DNA of 40,972 nucleotides from Nocardia pseudovaccinii NBRC 100343 (GCF_001613225.1 NZ_BDBY01000033.1:1-40972), one strand, 5' to 3'; positions 15,238-24,985 are shown, counted from the first letter of the stretch. A program made the numbers and translations. Notes: generated by a model not told the origin, from the letters alone.

Positions 15238-16437
15238 TCATTTCGCCAAGTCCTCGAGCACGCGAGCCAGGCTCTCCGCACCGAAATCCACGTCCGCGGG
15301 TTCCGAATATTCCTGCGGCGCATGGCTGATACCGGTCGGATTGCGGACATAGAGCATGCCGGACGGCACGTGCGCGGCCAGAATGCCCGCATCGTGCCCC
15401 GCGCCGGTCGGTAGGGCGGGCACCCCGCCGAGCACCGCATCCATTCGGCCCCGCAAAGTCTCGTCGAAAACGACATCGTCCGAATAGGACTCCTCGGCCA
15501 CGCTGACCTCGCAACCCTCGGCTGCCGCCGCCTCGCGAGCGAATCCGGCGATATCCTCCACCAATGCGGCGGTGCGTCCTTCTCCGGCGACGCGCGCATC
15601 CAGCCACAGATCCACCGTCGAGGCAATGACATTCGTGCCGCCCGGTGTGGGTATCAGCTTGCCGACGGTGGCTCTGGCATCGTCGGTGGCCGCGGCTACC
15701 CGGCGGGCAGCCGCGATCACCGCGGCCGCGGGCAACATCGGATCGTGGCGGTCGGGCATGCGGGTCGCGCCCGCGTGGTTGCCCTGTCCGATGAAGGAGA
15801 ACCGGTAGCGGCCATGCGCGATGATGCTGCTACCGGTGGCGACCGCGCTGTCGAGGTCGATCAGCCCGCGTCCTTGTTCGACATGCAATTCGACGAAACA
15901 GCCGATTCTGGCGAGCGCTTCGGGATCAGCGCCGAAGCGCTCCGGGTCCTGCCCTGCTTTGGCCGCGGCCTCGGCGAAGGTGATCCCGGCGGCGTCGCGC
16001 AGTCCGCGAGCGCGGTCGGCATCGATGGCACCGGTGAGCAGTCTGGATCCCAGACACGGCACCCCGAAACGTCCGCCCTCCTCCTCCGCGAACACCAATA
16101 GCGCAAGCGGCTTCGCGGGAGTGAAACCCTCGGCGCGCAAGATATCCACCGCGGCGAGTGCGCTCGTCACCCCGAGCGGGCCGTCGAACGCGCCGCCGCC
16201 GGGCACCGAGTCCAGATGACTCCCAGTGACCACCGCGCCGGAACCGGGCCCGCCCCACCACGCCCAGATGTTCCCGTTGCGGTCGGTCGTCACATCCAGA
16301 CCGCGCCGGGCCGCCTGCTCGATGAACCAGTCACGCAATTCCAGTTCGGCACCGTCGAAGGCGTGTCGGGAGTATCCGCCGCGCCGCGTATCCCGGCCCA
16401 CATCGGCGATTTCGGCGAGCAGTCCGTTCGCTGTCAT
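15238..16437 (-). CDS. M20-family amidohydrolase (allantoate amidohydrolase/N-carbamoylase type) in the hut operon
   Basis: A 399-residue di-metal hydrolase of the hydantoinase/carbamoylase M20 group. Metal-site motifs are complete: [15 protein letters not shown] (His74, Asp85), [10 protein letters not shown] (Glu119/120), ELHVEQG and the late GISHAPQE. The family cleaves N-carbamoyl or ureido groups from small acids. Its ATG overlaps the hutU stop (ATGA), so the two are translationally coupled, and hutF follows. In this setting it probably removes the formyl group from N-formylglutamate, replacing HutG. That role is inferred from position. Annotation as AllC from sequence alone would be misleading, since no other purine-ring gene is nearby. 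Confidence 0.88.
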   Translation of the reverse strand: MTANGLLAEIADVGRDTRRGGYSRHAFDGAELELRDWFIEQAARRGLDVTTDRNGNIWAWWGGPGSGAVVTGSHLDSVPGGGAFDGPLGVTSALAAVDILRAEGFTPAKPLALLVFAEEEGGRFGVPCLGSRLLTGAIDADRARGLRDAAGITFAEAAAKAGQDPERFGADPEALARIGCFVELHVEQGRGLIDLDSAVATGSSIIAHGRYRFSFIGQGNHAGATRMPDRHDPMLPAAAVIAAARRVAAATDDARATVGKLIPTPGGTNVIASTVDLWLDARVAGEGRTAALVEDIAGFAREAAAAEGCEVSVAEESYSDDVVFDETLRGRMDAVLGGVPALPTGAGHDAGILAAHVPSGMLYVRNPTGISHAPQEYSEPADVDFGAESLARVLEDLAK

Positions 16438-18086
16438 TTGTTCTCCTGCATCGGGATTCGCACGCCACGCTGCTCGGCAACCGCACCCGCCCGCTCGTAC
16501 CCGGCATCGACATGCCGAATGACGCCCATACCGGGATCATTGGTGAGCACGCGCTCGATCTTCTGTCCGGCCAGCGCCGTTCCGTCGGCGACACAGACCT
16601 GTCCGGCGTGGATGGACCGGCCCATGCCGACGCCACCACCGTGATGGATCGACACCCAGCTCGCGCCCGAAGCGGTGTTGACCAGTGCGTTGAGCAGCGG
16701 CCAGTCGGCAATGGCATCGGATCCATCGGCCATGGCCTCGGTTTCGCGATACGGCGAGGCGACACTGCCGGAGTCGAGGTGGTCACGGCCGATCACCACC
16801 GGGGCCCGCAACTCGCCGTTGGCGACCATCTCGTTGAAGCGGAGTCCGGCCAGGTGCCGTTCACCGTAGCCGAGCCAGCAGATGCGGGCCGGAAGTCCCT
16901 GGTAGGCGACGCGTTCTCCGGCCATGGTGATCCAGCGGCGCAGGGATTCGTGCTCCGGGAACAGTTCCAGCATGGCGCGATCGGTCGCGGCGATATCCGC
17001 CGGATCACCGGAGAGCGCGGCCCAACGGAACGGCCCCTTACCCTCACAGAACAGCGGCCGGATGTAGGCGGGCACGAATCCCGGGAAGTCGAAGGCCCGT
17101 TCGCAACCACCGAGTTTCGCCTCGCCGCGCAGTGAATTGCCGTAGTCGAAGACCTCGGCACCGCGGTCGAGAAAGCCGAGCATCGCATCGACGTGTTCGG
17201 CCATGGATTCGCGGGAGCGATCGGTGAATTCGTCGGGCTTCTTCGCGGCGTAATCGGCCCAGTCTTCGAGTGCGATACCGCGCGGCAGGTACGCGAGTGG
17301 GTCGTGCGCCGAGGTCTGGTCGGTGACGATATCGATCTCGACACCGGCCGCCAGCAGCCTCGGCAGCACCTCGGACGCGTTGCCGATCAGCCCGACCGAC
17401 AATGCCTTTCGCTCCTTGCGCGCCTTCGACACCCGCCGCACCGCATCATCGAAATCGGTGGCGATCTCGTCGAGATAGCGGTCGTGCACCCGGCGCTCGG
17501 CACGCGCCGGATCGCATTCGACGACCAGGGCAACACCGCCGTTCATGGTGACGGCCAGCGGCTGCGCGCCGCCCATGCCACCCAAACCCGCTGTTAGCGT
17601 GAGGGTTCCGGCGAGCGTGCCGCCGAAACGCTTATCCGCCACAGCGGCGAAGGTCTCGTAGGTGCCCTGCAGAATGCCTTGGGTGCCGATATAGATCCAC
17701 GAACCCGCGGTCATCTGCCCGTACATGGTGAGGCCGAGCGATTCCAGTCTGCGGAACTCGGGCCAGGTCGCCCAGTCCCCCACCAGATTCGAATTGGCGA
17801 TCAGCACCCGCGGCGCCCATTCGTGCGTCCGGAATACGCCGACGGGCTTACCCGACTGGACCAGCAGGGTCTCGTCGGCCTCGAGTGTGGTCAGTGTGCG
17901 GGTGATCGCATCGAAGCTTGCCCAGTTCCGCGCCGCCTTACCGGTACCGCCGTACACGACCAGGTCGTGCGGGCGCTCCGCAACCTCGGGATCGAGATTG
18001 TTCTGCAGCATCCGGAGTGCGCCCTCGGTCTGCCAGTTCTTGGCCGTCAGTTGCGTGCCACGTGCCGCGCGCACTGTCCGTGTCAT
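16434..18086 (-). CDS. hutU: Urocanate hydratase HutU
   Basis: A 550-residue NAD+-dependent enzyme, exactly the family length. It hydrates urocanate to imidazolonepropionate using NAD+ as an electrophile. Visible signatures are [13 protein letters not shown] near residue 45, [18 protein letters not shown], the dinucleotide-binding [16 protein letters not shown] and the late [18 protein letters not shown]. The ATG at 18086 has GGAGG 7 bases upstream. The stop overlaps the start of the M20 gene. It lies 134 bases after hutH; that gap holds a TTGACA box on this strand (near 18215) but no matching -10, so an internal promoter is only a possibility. Confidence 0.95.
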   Translation of the reverse strand: MTRTVRAARGTQLTAKNWQTEGALRMLQNNLDPEVAERPHDLVVYGGTGKAARNWASFDAITRTLTTLEADETLLVQSGKPVGVFRTHEWAPRVLIANSNLVGDWATWPEFRRLESLGLTMYGQMTAGSWIYIGTQGILQGTYETFAAVADKRFGGTLAGTLTLTAGLGGMGGAQPLAVTMNGGVALVVECDPARAERRVHDRYLDEIATDFDDAVRRVSKARKERKALSVGLIGNASEVLPRLLAAGVEIDIVTDQTSAHDPLAYLPRGIALEDWADYAAKKPDEFTDRSRESMAEHVDAMLGFLDRGAEVFDYGNSLRGEAKLGGCERAFDFPGFVPAYIRPLFCEGKGPFRWAALSGDPADIAATDRAMLELFPEHESLRRWITMAGERVAYQGLPARICWLGYGERHLAGLRFNEMVANGELRAPVVIGRDHLDSGSVASPYRETEAMADGSDAIADWPLLNALVNTASGASWVSIHHGGGVGMGRSIHAGQVCVADGTALAGQKIERVLTNDPGMGVIRHVDAGYERAGAVAEQRGVRIPMQENK

Positions 18087-18220
18087 CGGATTGCCTCCAT
18101 ATCGACGAATTTCCCGTCCACCCCGCAGACCGGATAGCGACCGGTTACCTCGTATGACCATGTGCGCGAGCCTGATTCGCTATGCGGGAGCCGGATTGCT
18201 TCGGGTGTTGTCAAGGGAGC

Positions 18221-19777
18221 TCACTTTCCTGAGGTGCCGAGGTGGGGTGTGACCGCGCCCAGCAGTTCGCCGGAGCGGATAAGTTCCGTTGCGGCAGCGA
18301 TTTCCGGGGCGAGGTGTCGGTCCGGTCCCGGGCCGTCGACCTTCGTGCGAAGCAGCGCGCGGGCCGCCGCGGTTGCCGGGCCCGGACACAGCGGTGCTCG
18401 CAAGTCCAATGCCCTTGCGGCCGTGAGATATTCGATGGCGAGCACGGTAGCCAGACCGTCGACCGCCCTGCGCAGTTTGCGCGCGGCCGACCAGCCCATC
18501 GACACATGGTCTTCCTGCATCGCGCTGCTCGGAATCGAATCCACCGACGCGGGCATCGCGAGGCGCTTCAGCTCACTGACGATTCCCGCCTGGGTGTACT
18601 GCGCGATCATGTGACCGGAATCGACCCCCGGATCGGCCGCGAGGAAGGCCGGAAGACCGTGCGAGCGTGCGACGTCCAGCATCCGGTCGGTGCGCCGCTC
18701 GGCCATGCTCGCGACATCGGCGACCGGAATGGCCAAGAAGTCCAGGACATACGCCACCGGAGCACCATGGAAGTTGCCGTTGGATTCCAGCCTGCCATCG
18801 GCGAGCACGACGGGATTGTCGATCGCCGAGGCCATTTCGCGCTCGGCGACCAGTTCGGCGTGCGCGAGGGTGTCGCGGGCGGCTCCGTGCACCTGCGGTG
18901 CGCAACGCAACGAATACGCGTCCTGCACCCGGTTGCAGTCCGGCCCCCGGTGGCTGGCAACGATTTCCGATCCCGCGAGCGCGTCCGCCATACGCCGTGC
19001 CGAGAGGGCTTGTCCCGGATGCGGTCGCAGCGCCTGTAGATCATCGGCGAAGACCCGGTCGGTGCCGAGCAATGCCTCCACGCTCATGGCGGCGGTGATA
19101 TCGGCGACGTCGAGCAGTTGGCGCAGGTCATTGATCGCGAGCGCGAGCATGCCGAGCATGCCGTCGGTGCCGTTGGTGAGCGCGAGCCCTTCCTTCTCGG
19201 CAAGGGTCACCGGCTTGATTCCCTTGGCGTGCAGGGCTTCTGCCGCCAGAACCACGTTTCCAGCGGAGTCCGTGACCTCGCCCTCCCCCATCAGAGCCAA
19301 TGCGACCGCGGCCAGTGGCGCGAGATCGCCGGAGCAGCCGAGCGATCCGAACTCGTGCACCACCGGCGTCATGCCCGCATTGATCAAGGCAGCCAAAGTG
19401 AGCGCCGTCTCCGGCCGCACACCGGTATGTCCGGTGGCCAGCGTGCGCAGCCGCAGCAACATCATGGCGCGCACCACCTCGGTCTCGACCGCGGCACCCG
19501 CGCCCGCGGCATGCGAGCGGATCAGCGACCGCTGCAGCGCCGCCCGGCTCTCCGGCGGAATGTGCCGGGTGGCCAGTGCACCGAAGCCGGTGGAGACGCC
19601 GTAGGTCGGGACCGTGCCCGCCGCCAGCGCGTCGACATGCTGACGCGCGTAGGTCAGCCGCTTCTCGGCGGCCTCGCTGAATCGAACTTCCGCGCCGTCG
19701 CGGGCAACGGCGACGATGCGTTCGACGGTCAGCGGCCCGTCCAGCTCCACGGGCGGTAACTGCGTGGTTTCCGGCAT
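18221..19777 (-). CDS. hutH: Histidine ammonia-lyase HutH (Cys-Ser-Gly MIO triad)
   Basis: A 518-residue lyase that removes ammonia from L-histidine to give urocanate, the first hut step. The catalytic Tyr59 lies in TYGVSTGFGAL. The MIO-forming triad is Cys148-Ser149-Gly150 in GSLGCSGDLAPL rather than the Ala-Ser-Gly of most HutH; the Cys form is seen in actinobacteria. The late motif QEDHVSMGW is present. The ATG at 19777 was chosen because it gives the usual N-terminus and precedes the divergent IclR gene; the ribosome site is weak. It heads the leftward hut operon and is probably controlled from the 86-base intergenic region. Confidence 0.95.
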   Translation of the reverse strand: MPETTQLPPVELDGPLTVERIVAVARDGAEVRFSEAAEKRLTYARQHVDALAAGTVPTYGVSTGFGALATRHIPPESRAALQRSLIRSHAAGAGAAVETEVVRAMMLLRLRTLATGHTGVRPETALTLAALINAGMTPVVHEFGSLGCSGDLAPLAAVALALMGEGEVTDSAGNVVLAAEALHAKGIKPVTLAEKEGLALTNGTDGMLGMLALAINDLRQLLDVADITAAMSVEALLGTDRVFADDLQALRPHPGQALSARRMADALAGSEIVASHRGPDCNRVQDAYSLRCAPQVHGAARDTLAHAELVAEREMASAIDNPVVLADGRLESNGNFHGAPVAYVLDFLAIPVADVASMAERRTDRMLDVARSHGLPAFLAADPGVDSGHMIAQYTQAGIVSELKRLAMPASVDSIPSSAMQEDHVSMGWSAARKLRRAVDGLATVLAIEYLTAARALDLRAPLCPGPATAAARALLRTKVDGPGPDRHLAPEIAAATELIRSGELLGAVTPHLGTSGK

Positions 19778-19830
19778 AGGCCCATTCCACCGCCACGGAG
19801 GCGGGTGGAGAATGAGGCTGGGCCAGGTTC

Positions 19831-19848
19831 TGTCTGGTATCCGAGACA
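19831..19848. promoter_or_regulatory. Candidate IclR-regulator operator between hutH and the regulator
   Basis: TGTCTGGTATCCGAGACA is an 18-base imperfect palindrome (14 of 18 positions symmetric, outer TGTCT/AGACA perfect). It lies midway between the divergent hutH and iclR genes, 53 bases from hutH and 15 from the regulator ATG. Position and symmetry suggest the regulator's site; binding is inferred. Confidence 0.45.
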
Positions 19849-19863
19849 ATCCGAGGAAGTGGC

Positions 19864-20646
19864 ATGGGAACGAGCAGCGACATCCCGGCGCTGCGGCGCG
19901 GCTTGGCCGTGCTGCAGCTGATGGCGACCCGGGCCGGACCGGTCTCCGCATCCACGATCGCGCGCGAGCTCGACATCCCCCGCTCGACCACCTATCACCT
20001 ACTGGCGGAGTTGGAGCAGGCCCGCTTCGTCACCCGGCTGCCCGCCGAACGGCGCTACGGCCTCGGTATCGCCGCCTTCGAACTCGGCTCGGCCTATCTG
20101 CGTCACGATCCGCTGGAGCGGGTGGCCGGACCATTGCTGCGCGAGTTGGCCGGACGGGTCGGGCACAACGCGCACCTCGGGGTCCTGCACGGCAATGAAC
20201 TGCTGTATCTGATCAAAGAACGCCCAGCGCGTCCCGAAACGCTGGTGACCGATGTCGGCGTCCGCCTGCCCGCACAGCTGACCGCGTCGGGGCGGGCGAT
20301 CCTGGCGCACCTACCCGCCGCCCATGTGCGTGCGCTGTTCCCGTCGGCGGCAGCCTTCGTACGCCGCACCGATCGCGGGCCGACCAGCCTCGCGGCGCTG
20401 CGCACCATCCTTCCCGCCGAGCGTCGGCGCGGCTGGGCGAGCGAGGACGGACATGTCACCGCCGGATTCGCCTCGGTCGCCTATCCGGCGTTCGATCACG
20501 ACCATCGGCCGATCGCGGCGATCAGCGTGACGCTGCGGCACCACTGCGAGCAGATCCCCTGTGCCGCCGATTGGTCCGGTCTCGCCGCTCAGGTGCGGTC
20601 CACCGCGGACGATCTCACTCGCCGCATCGGCGGACGGGTGAGCTGA
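19864..20646 (+). CDS. IclR-family regulator, probable control gene of the hut operon
   Basis: A 260-residue IclR protein. The N-terminal winged helix (about 8-70) contains RRGLAVLQLMATRAGPVSAS and IARELDIPRSTTYHLLAELE. The C-terminal effector domain (about 80-255) has GVLHGNELLYLIKE and LTASGRAILAHLP, standard for the family. It is divergent from hutH with 86 bases between, so it most likely controls the hut operon; whether it activates or represses is unknown. The inducer would be histidine or urocanate by analogy. GAGGAAG lies 5 bases before the ATG. Confidence 0.9.
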   Translation: MGTSSDIPALRRGLAVLQLMATRAGPVSASTIARELDIPRSTTYHLLAELEQARFVTRLPAERRYGLGIAAFELGSAYLRHDPLERVAGPLLRELAGRVGHNAHLGVLHGNELLYLIKERPARPETLVTDVGVRLPAQLTASGRAILAHLPAAHVRALFPSAAAFVRRTDRGPTSLAALRTILPAERRRGWASEDGHVTAGFASVAYPAFDHDHRPIAAISVTLRHHCEQIPCAADWSGLAAQVRSTADDLTRRIGGRVS

Positions 20647-20822
20647 CGAAGCGAACAGATAGCAATCGCGCCGAACTCCCAGGTGTTCCGATTCCATTCG
20701 CGACACACCGACGGGCTGCTCAGATGTCAGCAATCACACAGTTACGCTGACGGATCACTTACCGGGCATTGCCCCGCCGGGGTGACGCACGACCAACAGT
20801 GCCGGATGGGGACAGGAGCACG

Positions 20823-22145
20823 ATGCGAACACCGATGCGCCGCCGCGCCCTGGCCGGGCTCGCGATCATCGCGAGCACGCTACTGCTGCCGAGCCTCGCC
20901 ATGCCGACCGCACAGGCCACCGTCGCACCGTTCGGCCGGGAATTCCTCTGGGGCGTCGCATCATCGGGCTTCCAATCCGAAGGCCGTGCGCCGGACAGCA
21001 ATTGGACCCGCTATATCGAAACCGGCAAGGCCGGGGACGACTACGAGAATTCGGTCGACTTCTACAAGCGCTACATCTCCGATATCAACCTGGCCGCACA
21101 TCTCGGGGTCCGGGTGTATCGGATCGGGATCGAATGGGCGCGGGTACAGCCGCAACCCGATACCTGGGACGACGCGGCATTCGGCTTCTACGACAACGTG
21201 ATCGCGCGCATCCTCGCCGCCGGTATGCGGCCGATGCTCACCCTGGATCATTGGGTGTATCCCGGCTGGGCCGCCGATCGCGGCGGCTGGCGCAATCCGG
21301 GCATGGTCGAGGATTGGCTGGCCAATATGCGAAAAGTGGTGAAACGCTATGCCTCTCGCAACCCACTGTGGGTCACCTTCAACGAGCCCGCCGCCTACAT
21401 CGGCACCGAACTGCGCATAGGTGCGATCACACCGGACGAGGCGCCCGCGATGCTGGATCGAATCGCCGAGGCGCACAACGCAATCTATGACACCATCCAT
21501 CAGAACCTGCCCGACGCACAGGTCACCAGCAATCTCGGCTATGTCGCAGGCGCCGAGACCGAGGTGAATCAGCCGATTGTGGACCGGATCGCCGATAAGC
21601 TCGACTTCATCGGCGTCGACTACTATTTCGCGCCCCTGCCGGAAACGAACAAAGCGGTCCAGGGTGGTGCGAACGAGGGTCCGGCGATCTGGGAACTCCC
21701 GATTCACACCGAGGGCATCTACTACGCACTGCGCCATTACACGCAGTTGTTTCCCGACCGCCCACTGTATGTCGTGGAGAACGGCATGCCTACCGAGGAC
21801 GGCAAACCGCGCGCCGACGGCTACACCCGCTCCGACCACCTCCGCGACACCGTCTACTGGCTCCAGCGCGCCAAGTCCGACGGCATGAATGTCGTCGGCT
21901 ACAACTACTGGAGCCTGACCGACAACTACGAATGGGGCAGCTACACACCACGTTTCGGCCTCTACACCGTCGACGTCCGCACCGACCCCACCCTGGCCCG
22001 CAAACCCACCGACGCAGTCGACGCCTACCGCGGCATCATCCAATCCGGCGGCGTCCCCACCAGCTACCGCCCGACCCGCCCACCGGCCGAATGCGGCTTG
22101 GTCGACCCACCCGACAGCTGCGACGAAACCGTCGCCGTTCCCTAG
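20823..22145 (+). CDS. Secreted glycoside hydrolase family 1 enzyme (beta-glucosidase-like)
   Basis: A 440-residue exported enzyme. A twin-Arg-like MRRRA start, a hydrophobic core and a PTAQA cleavage site near residue 32 form the signal peptide. The GH1 barrel follows: FLWGVASSGFQSEG, the acid/base Glu188 in TFNEPAAYIG and the nucleophile Glu319 in LYVVENGMP. The aglycone-side YNYWSLTDNYEWGSY is complete. GH1 enzymes retain configuration and cleave beta-glucosides, galactosides or related bonds. Export is unusual, since most GH1 proteins are cytosolic. AGGAG precedes the ATG at 20823. A Pro-rich tail with two Cys ends the protein. The substrate is unknown. Confidence 0.92.
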   Translation: MRTPMRRRALAGLAIIASTLLLPSLAMPTAQATVAPFGREFLWGVASSGFQSEGRAPDSNWTRYIETGKAGDDYENSVDFYKRYISDINLAAHLGVRVYRIGIEWARVQPQPDTWDDAAFGFYDNVIARILAAGMRPMLTLDHWVYPGWAADRGGWRNPGMVEDWLANMRKVVKRYASRNPLWVTFNEPAAYIGTELRIGAITPDEAPAMLDRIAEAHNAIYDTIHQNLPDAQVTSNLGYVAGAETEVNQPIVDRIADKLDFIGVDYYFAPLPETNKAVQGGANEGPAIWELPIHTEGIYYALRHYTQLFPDRPLYVVENGMPTEDGKPRADGYTRSDHLRDTVYWLQRAKSDGMNVVGYNYWSLTDNYEWGSYTPRFGLYTVDVRTDPTLARKPTDAVDAYRGIIQSGGVPTSYRPTRPPAECGLVDPPDSCDETVAVP

Positions 22146-22230
22146 ATGCTGGATCGGGGTTCGCCCGAGCCGGATTCGAACGACTGATCAGCCTGCCGTC
22201 GCCGAATTCCGCCGTCGACGCGACAGATGG

Positions 22231-22908
22231 CTATTCGTCCAGCATCGGTTGAGCGTCATCATGCCACGAGCGGGTGTACGCGAGACTCGCCGCCGATGCG
22301 ATCAGGGCGGCGGGGATGACGAAACCCCAATGGACACTTATGGAATAGAGTGCGACAGCGGCGGCGGCGCCGAGAATGACGGCGGCGATTCGGGCAATGG
22401 CCAGCGGGTCGACCCGGCGGTTCGCGGCGAGGTCGCTGACCAGGCCGGTGAACGTGCTTGTCATGTAGGTGGTCGGCGATCCGCGATCAATAACGAGAAC
22501 TGCGGCGGACTGGACGCCCATGGCCAGTGCCGCCACGGCCAGCAGGACGATACGGATGGCACCGAGCGCATCGGCGAATACGGCAACAACGACCACCAAC
22601 GCCGCCTCACCCGCGAGGCAGTGGCGGATGCGTGCGGTGCGCTGCATCCCCGGTATTGCGCGACACCAGCGCGCGGCCACCGCCACACCGATGAGATAGG
22701 CAACGAGCACAGTGAGCGGCGGTGTCAGTTCGATGCCGGATAACCCGACGGCGGCGCCCAGCAGCACCAGATTGCCGGTCAGGATGCTGGCGAATACCTT
22801 GCCGAGTTCGGTGAAGACCAGGGCGTCGGTTGCGCCCGCACCCGCGGATAGCAACACCAGGACCACCGGCCCGACCGGTAGCCAGCGCAAGTCATGCGTG
22901 ATCGGCAT
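22231..22908 (-). CDS. DUF1275/YoaK-family membrane protein
   Basis: A 225-residue protein with about six hydrophobic segments. It matches the DUF1275 pattern: GATDALVFTELGKVFASILTGN near residue 25 (family D-x-x-x-F..G..F....TGN) and MGVQSAAV near 150, then TTYMTSTFTGLVSDLA. No activity is established for the family. It lies 42 bases downstream of the tautomerase gene on the same strand. Confidence 0.85.
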   Translation of the reverse strand: MPITHDLRWLPVGPVVLVLLSAGAGATDALVFTELGKVFASILTGNLVLLGAAVGLSGIELTPPLTVLVAYLIGVAVAARWCRAIPGMQRTARIRHCLAGEAALVVVVAVFADALGAIRIVLLAVAALAMGVQSAAVLVIDRGSPTTYMTSTFTGLVSDLAANRRVDPLAIARIAAVILGAAAAVALYSISVHWGFVIPAALIASAASLAYTRSWHDDAQPMLDE

Positions 22909-22950
22909 GACCGCGACGGTATCGGTCGGGCTTCGGCATCCTGCGGTCGG

Positions 22951-23136
22951 CTATTTCTTGTCGGCGGTCAGCTGTCCGGCCGCGCCCCAGCTGTCGGCGG
23001 GGGTCTCGTGGATCCACACCTGTACGGTTTCGGCCGAAATCTGGTACGCGTCGACGAAGGCGTCGGTGATCCGGCGGACCAGATCCCGCTCGAGTTCGAC
23101 GGTGCGCGGACCCTGCTGGACGGTGACGATGGGCAT
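22951..23136 (-). CDS. 4-oxalocrotonate tautomerase-family protein
   Basis: A 61-residue tautomerase. After Met removal the N-terminal Pro (PIVTVQQGP) is the catalytic base, with Arg11 nearby. The length is typical of the small hexameric subunit. The family interconverts keto and enol forms of dicarboxylates and related compounds in aromatic degradation or other roles. AGGAGATC precedes the ATG at 23136, which decides the start against a longer frame to 23259. The broken LysR gene lies directly upstream on the same strand. Confidence 0.85.
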   Translation of the reverse strand: MPIVTVQQGPRTVELERDLVRRITDAFVDAYQISAETVQVWIHETPADSWGAAGQLTADKK

Positions 23137-23274
23137 GACTGATCTCCTGAATGAAAAGGGGTGGGACAGGCCATATCCGGGGGGATTCCGGCTTGTCTGG
23201 CGGCCTGTTATCAGTTCACCCGAAGGAACAGCATCGACCAAGGGCCAGTTCGTTCGCACAGCGATAACGAATGC

Positions 23275-24167
23275 TCATTGTTCGCGGTTACTCGCCAGAA
23301 GGTCGCGCAACAGCGTCGAGCTCGGCGAATCGGTCCGGCTCGCAGGGCTACGGCAATCGGCAGGCTCAGCCCGCCGTCGCCGGACGGACGGAAGGCCACT
23401 CGCGGATTGTGCACCTGGTCGGCATTGGCCGCGTAGATCACCGTCCACATCGCGGCACCGGTGCCGATCGCGGCCAAATTGTCCTGCAGCGTGGTGGCGG
23501 TCGGGGCCGGAACAGGCTCGAAACCCGCACGTTGACAAGACATCAGCACCAGATCCACCAGCGCCGGACGATTGCGCCGCTCGGTCATCCGCAGTGGCAC
23601 CGAGGCCAGATCGGCCAATCGCACTGTCTCGTGTGCGGCCAGCGGATGCCGGGCCGGGAGCACCGCGACGAGCCGGTCGTCCCAGGCGCGCAGATACTCC
23701 AGCTCTGGAGTGTCGTCGGCGGTCGGTGCACGCACGAAGGCCGCGTCCAATCGTCCGTCGGCCACCTGCGCCAACCGCTCGCGCACCGGCAGCGTGACCA
23801 ACTCGATCCGCACCTGCGGAAGACGCTCGGCAAAGGCATCCAGGATGGCATCCAGCCGCGCGCCGAGACCGGTGACCGTGCCGAGCCGGAAGACCTCGGC
23901 CCGCGCCCCCGCCACATCGGCCACCGATGCCCGCGCCTGATCGGCCGCGATCAGCACACCGCGCGCCGCGGGCAGAAACCGTTGCCCAGCCTCCGTCAGC
24001 CGCACTCGCCGCGGCGACCGATCCAGCAGCTGAACCTTCAATTCCCGCTCGAGCCGCTGCATCTGCTGACTCACCGCTGGTTGCGCGATATGCAGTCATT
24101 CGGCCGCGCGCCCGAAGTGCAGTTCCTCGGCCACGGTGACGAAATAGCGCAATTGGCGCAGCTCCAT
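23275..24167 (-). pseudogene. LysR-family regulator, broken by a nonsense codon and a frameshift
   Basis: The leftward reading from the ATG at 24167 gives a perfect LysR N-terminus (MELRQLRYFVTVAEELHFG). Codon 24 is then TGA (24098-24096), followed by LHIAQPAVSQQMQRLERE in the same frame. The expected residue is Arg (CGA to TGA). The substrate-binding domain is intact to about codon 281, where the frame drifts into unrelated sequence. The expected ending TLLRDLLASNREQ with a stop at 23275 is in another frame, consistent with loss of one C near 23324. A product starting at GTG 24074 would lack half the DNA-binding domain. Sequencing error is the main alternative. Confidence 0.8.
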
Positions 24168-24230
24168 GGCGCGGGCCCCGCTAGGTAGCGGTCGTTGTCG
24201 ATCCATGAAACCAACTTCGGAACCGACAGA

Positions 24231-24267
24231 AAAAATCGGCGGGCGCTCGGTGCGAGCGCCCGCCGAT
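24231..24267 (-). terminator. Strong intrinsic terminator
   Basis: A perfect 14-bp stem (24235-24248 with 24254-24267) has a 5-base loop. On the minus strand it is followed directly by TTTTT. It lies 14 bases after the stop of the secreted-protein gene and should end that transcript. Confidence 0.9.
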
Positions 24268-24280
24268 CGGTGTGCCGGGT

Positions 24281-24985
24281 TTACTTCGGTGCCGTGAAGG
24301 GCTGGTTGATCGTAGTGAAGTACTGGATCGCGGCGGCGATGGCGACCGGGGCCGTGACGAAGATCTGTCCGGCCAGGGTGCCGAGCGCGCCGACGGCGAT
24401 GATGCCGCCGATGCAGCCGACCGCGGCGGCGGGGAGGAAGGGACCGAACAGGCCGACAATGGTGGCCGCGGCGACAGTGGCGCCCGCGATGCCACCCAGG
24501 ACGCAGCCGACGGCGCCGCCGCCGAGACCGCCGACCAGGGTGCCGATGGTGGCGCCCATGGCGATGGTGTCCTTCATACGGTTGAACGCGGCTTGCTCAC
24601 GGTCGTATTCGGACTTCCACGGCGCCTTGTCCTCGTACGGCAGCGCGACCGGCTTGTACACGGCGTGGGCCATATCGAACTGCGGCGTCAGCGTCGCGGT
24701 GTGATCCTGGATATCGGCCGCGATCGGGAAGACGTAATCGTCCACCCGGAAGGACAGATCGGTGCCCGCGAGGGTGGTGCCGTCGACGGCCTTGATCTTG
24801 AAGACGCCGTTCTCGTCGACCAGCGAACCGGCATCGGTCTTGATGATGGTCGAGGACGGGGTCGTGGTGGCCGTGTAGTTCACGACGCCGCTATCGGTTT
24901 CGGGAGCGGCATTGACGGTCCCGGCCGTGACACCGAGCGCCGCGATCACCAGGGCCGAGGTCGCGGCGAATTTCCTCATCAACAT
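24281..24985 (-). CDS. Secreted Nocardia-type hypothetical protein with Gly/Ala-rich hydrophobic C-terminus
   Basis: A 234-residue protein with a signal peptide (cleavage near VNAAP, residue 27). A beta-rich region of about 100 residues follows (TATTTPSSTIIKTDAGSLV, then LSFRVDDYVFPIAADIQD). A short helix (KSEYDREQAAFNRMKDTIAMG) precedes a long Gly/Ala-rich hydrophobic half (about 140-225) that could insert in membrane. Nocardia genomes carry many proteins of this layout, which I tentatively link to DUF8020; the function is unknown. The start could be the first ATG (24985) or the one two codons later. It has its own terminator, so it is probably monocistronic. Confidence 0.78.
   Translation of the reverse strand: MLMRKFAATSALVIAALGVTAGTVNAAPETDSGVVNYTATTTPSSTIIKTDAGSLVDENGVFKIKAVDGTTLAGTDLSFRVDDYVFPIAADIQDHTATLTPQFDMAHAVYKPVALPYEDKAPWKSEYDREQAAFNRMKDTIAMGATIGTLVGGLGGGAVGCVLGGIAGATVAAATIVGLFGPFLPAAAVGCIGGIIAVGALGTLAGQIFVTAPVAIAAAIQYFTTINQPFTAPK

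Noticed and set aside
18087..18220. TTGACA near 18215 as a hutU promoter
   Set aside because: No acceptable -10 lies at 16-19 bases, so it is mentioned only under hutU.
20961..22043. 360-codon leftward frame over the GH1 gene
   Set aside because: The opposite strand carries a complete GH1 enzyme with both catalytic Glu residues; this frame is low-complexity Val/Gly/Asp antisense.
22146..22245. ATGCTGGA/TCCAGCAT inverted repeat as a terminator
   Set aside because: The loop is about 85 bases, and the right arm lies inside the DUF1275 coding region.
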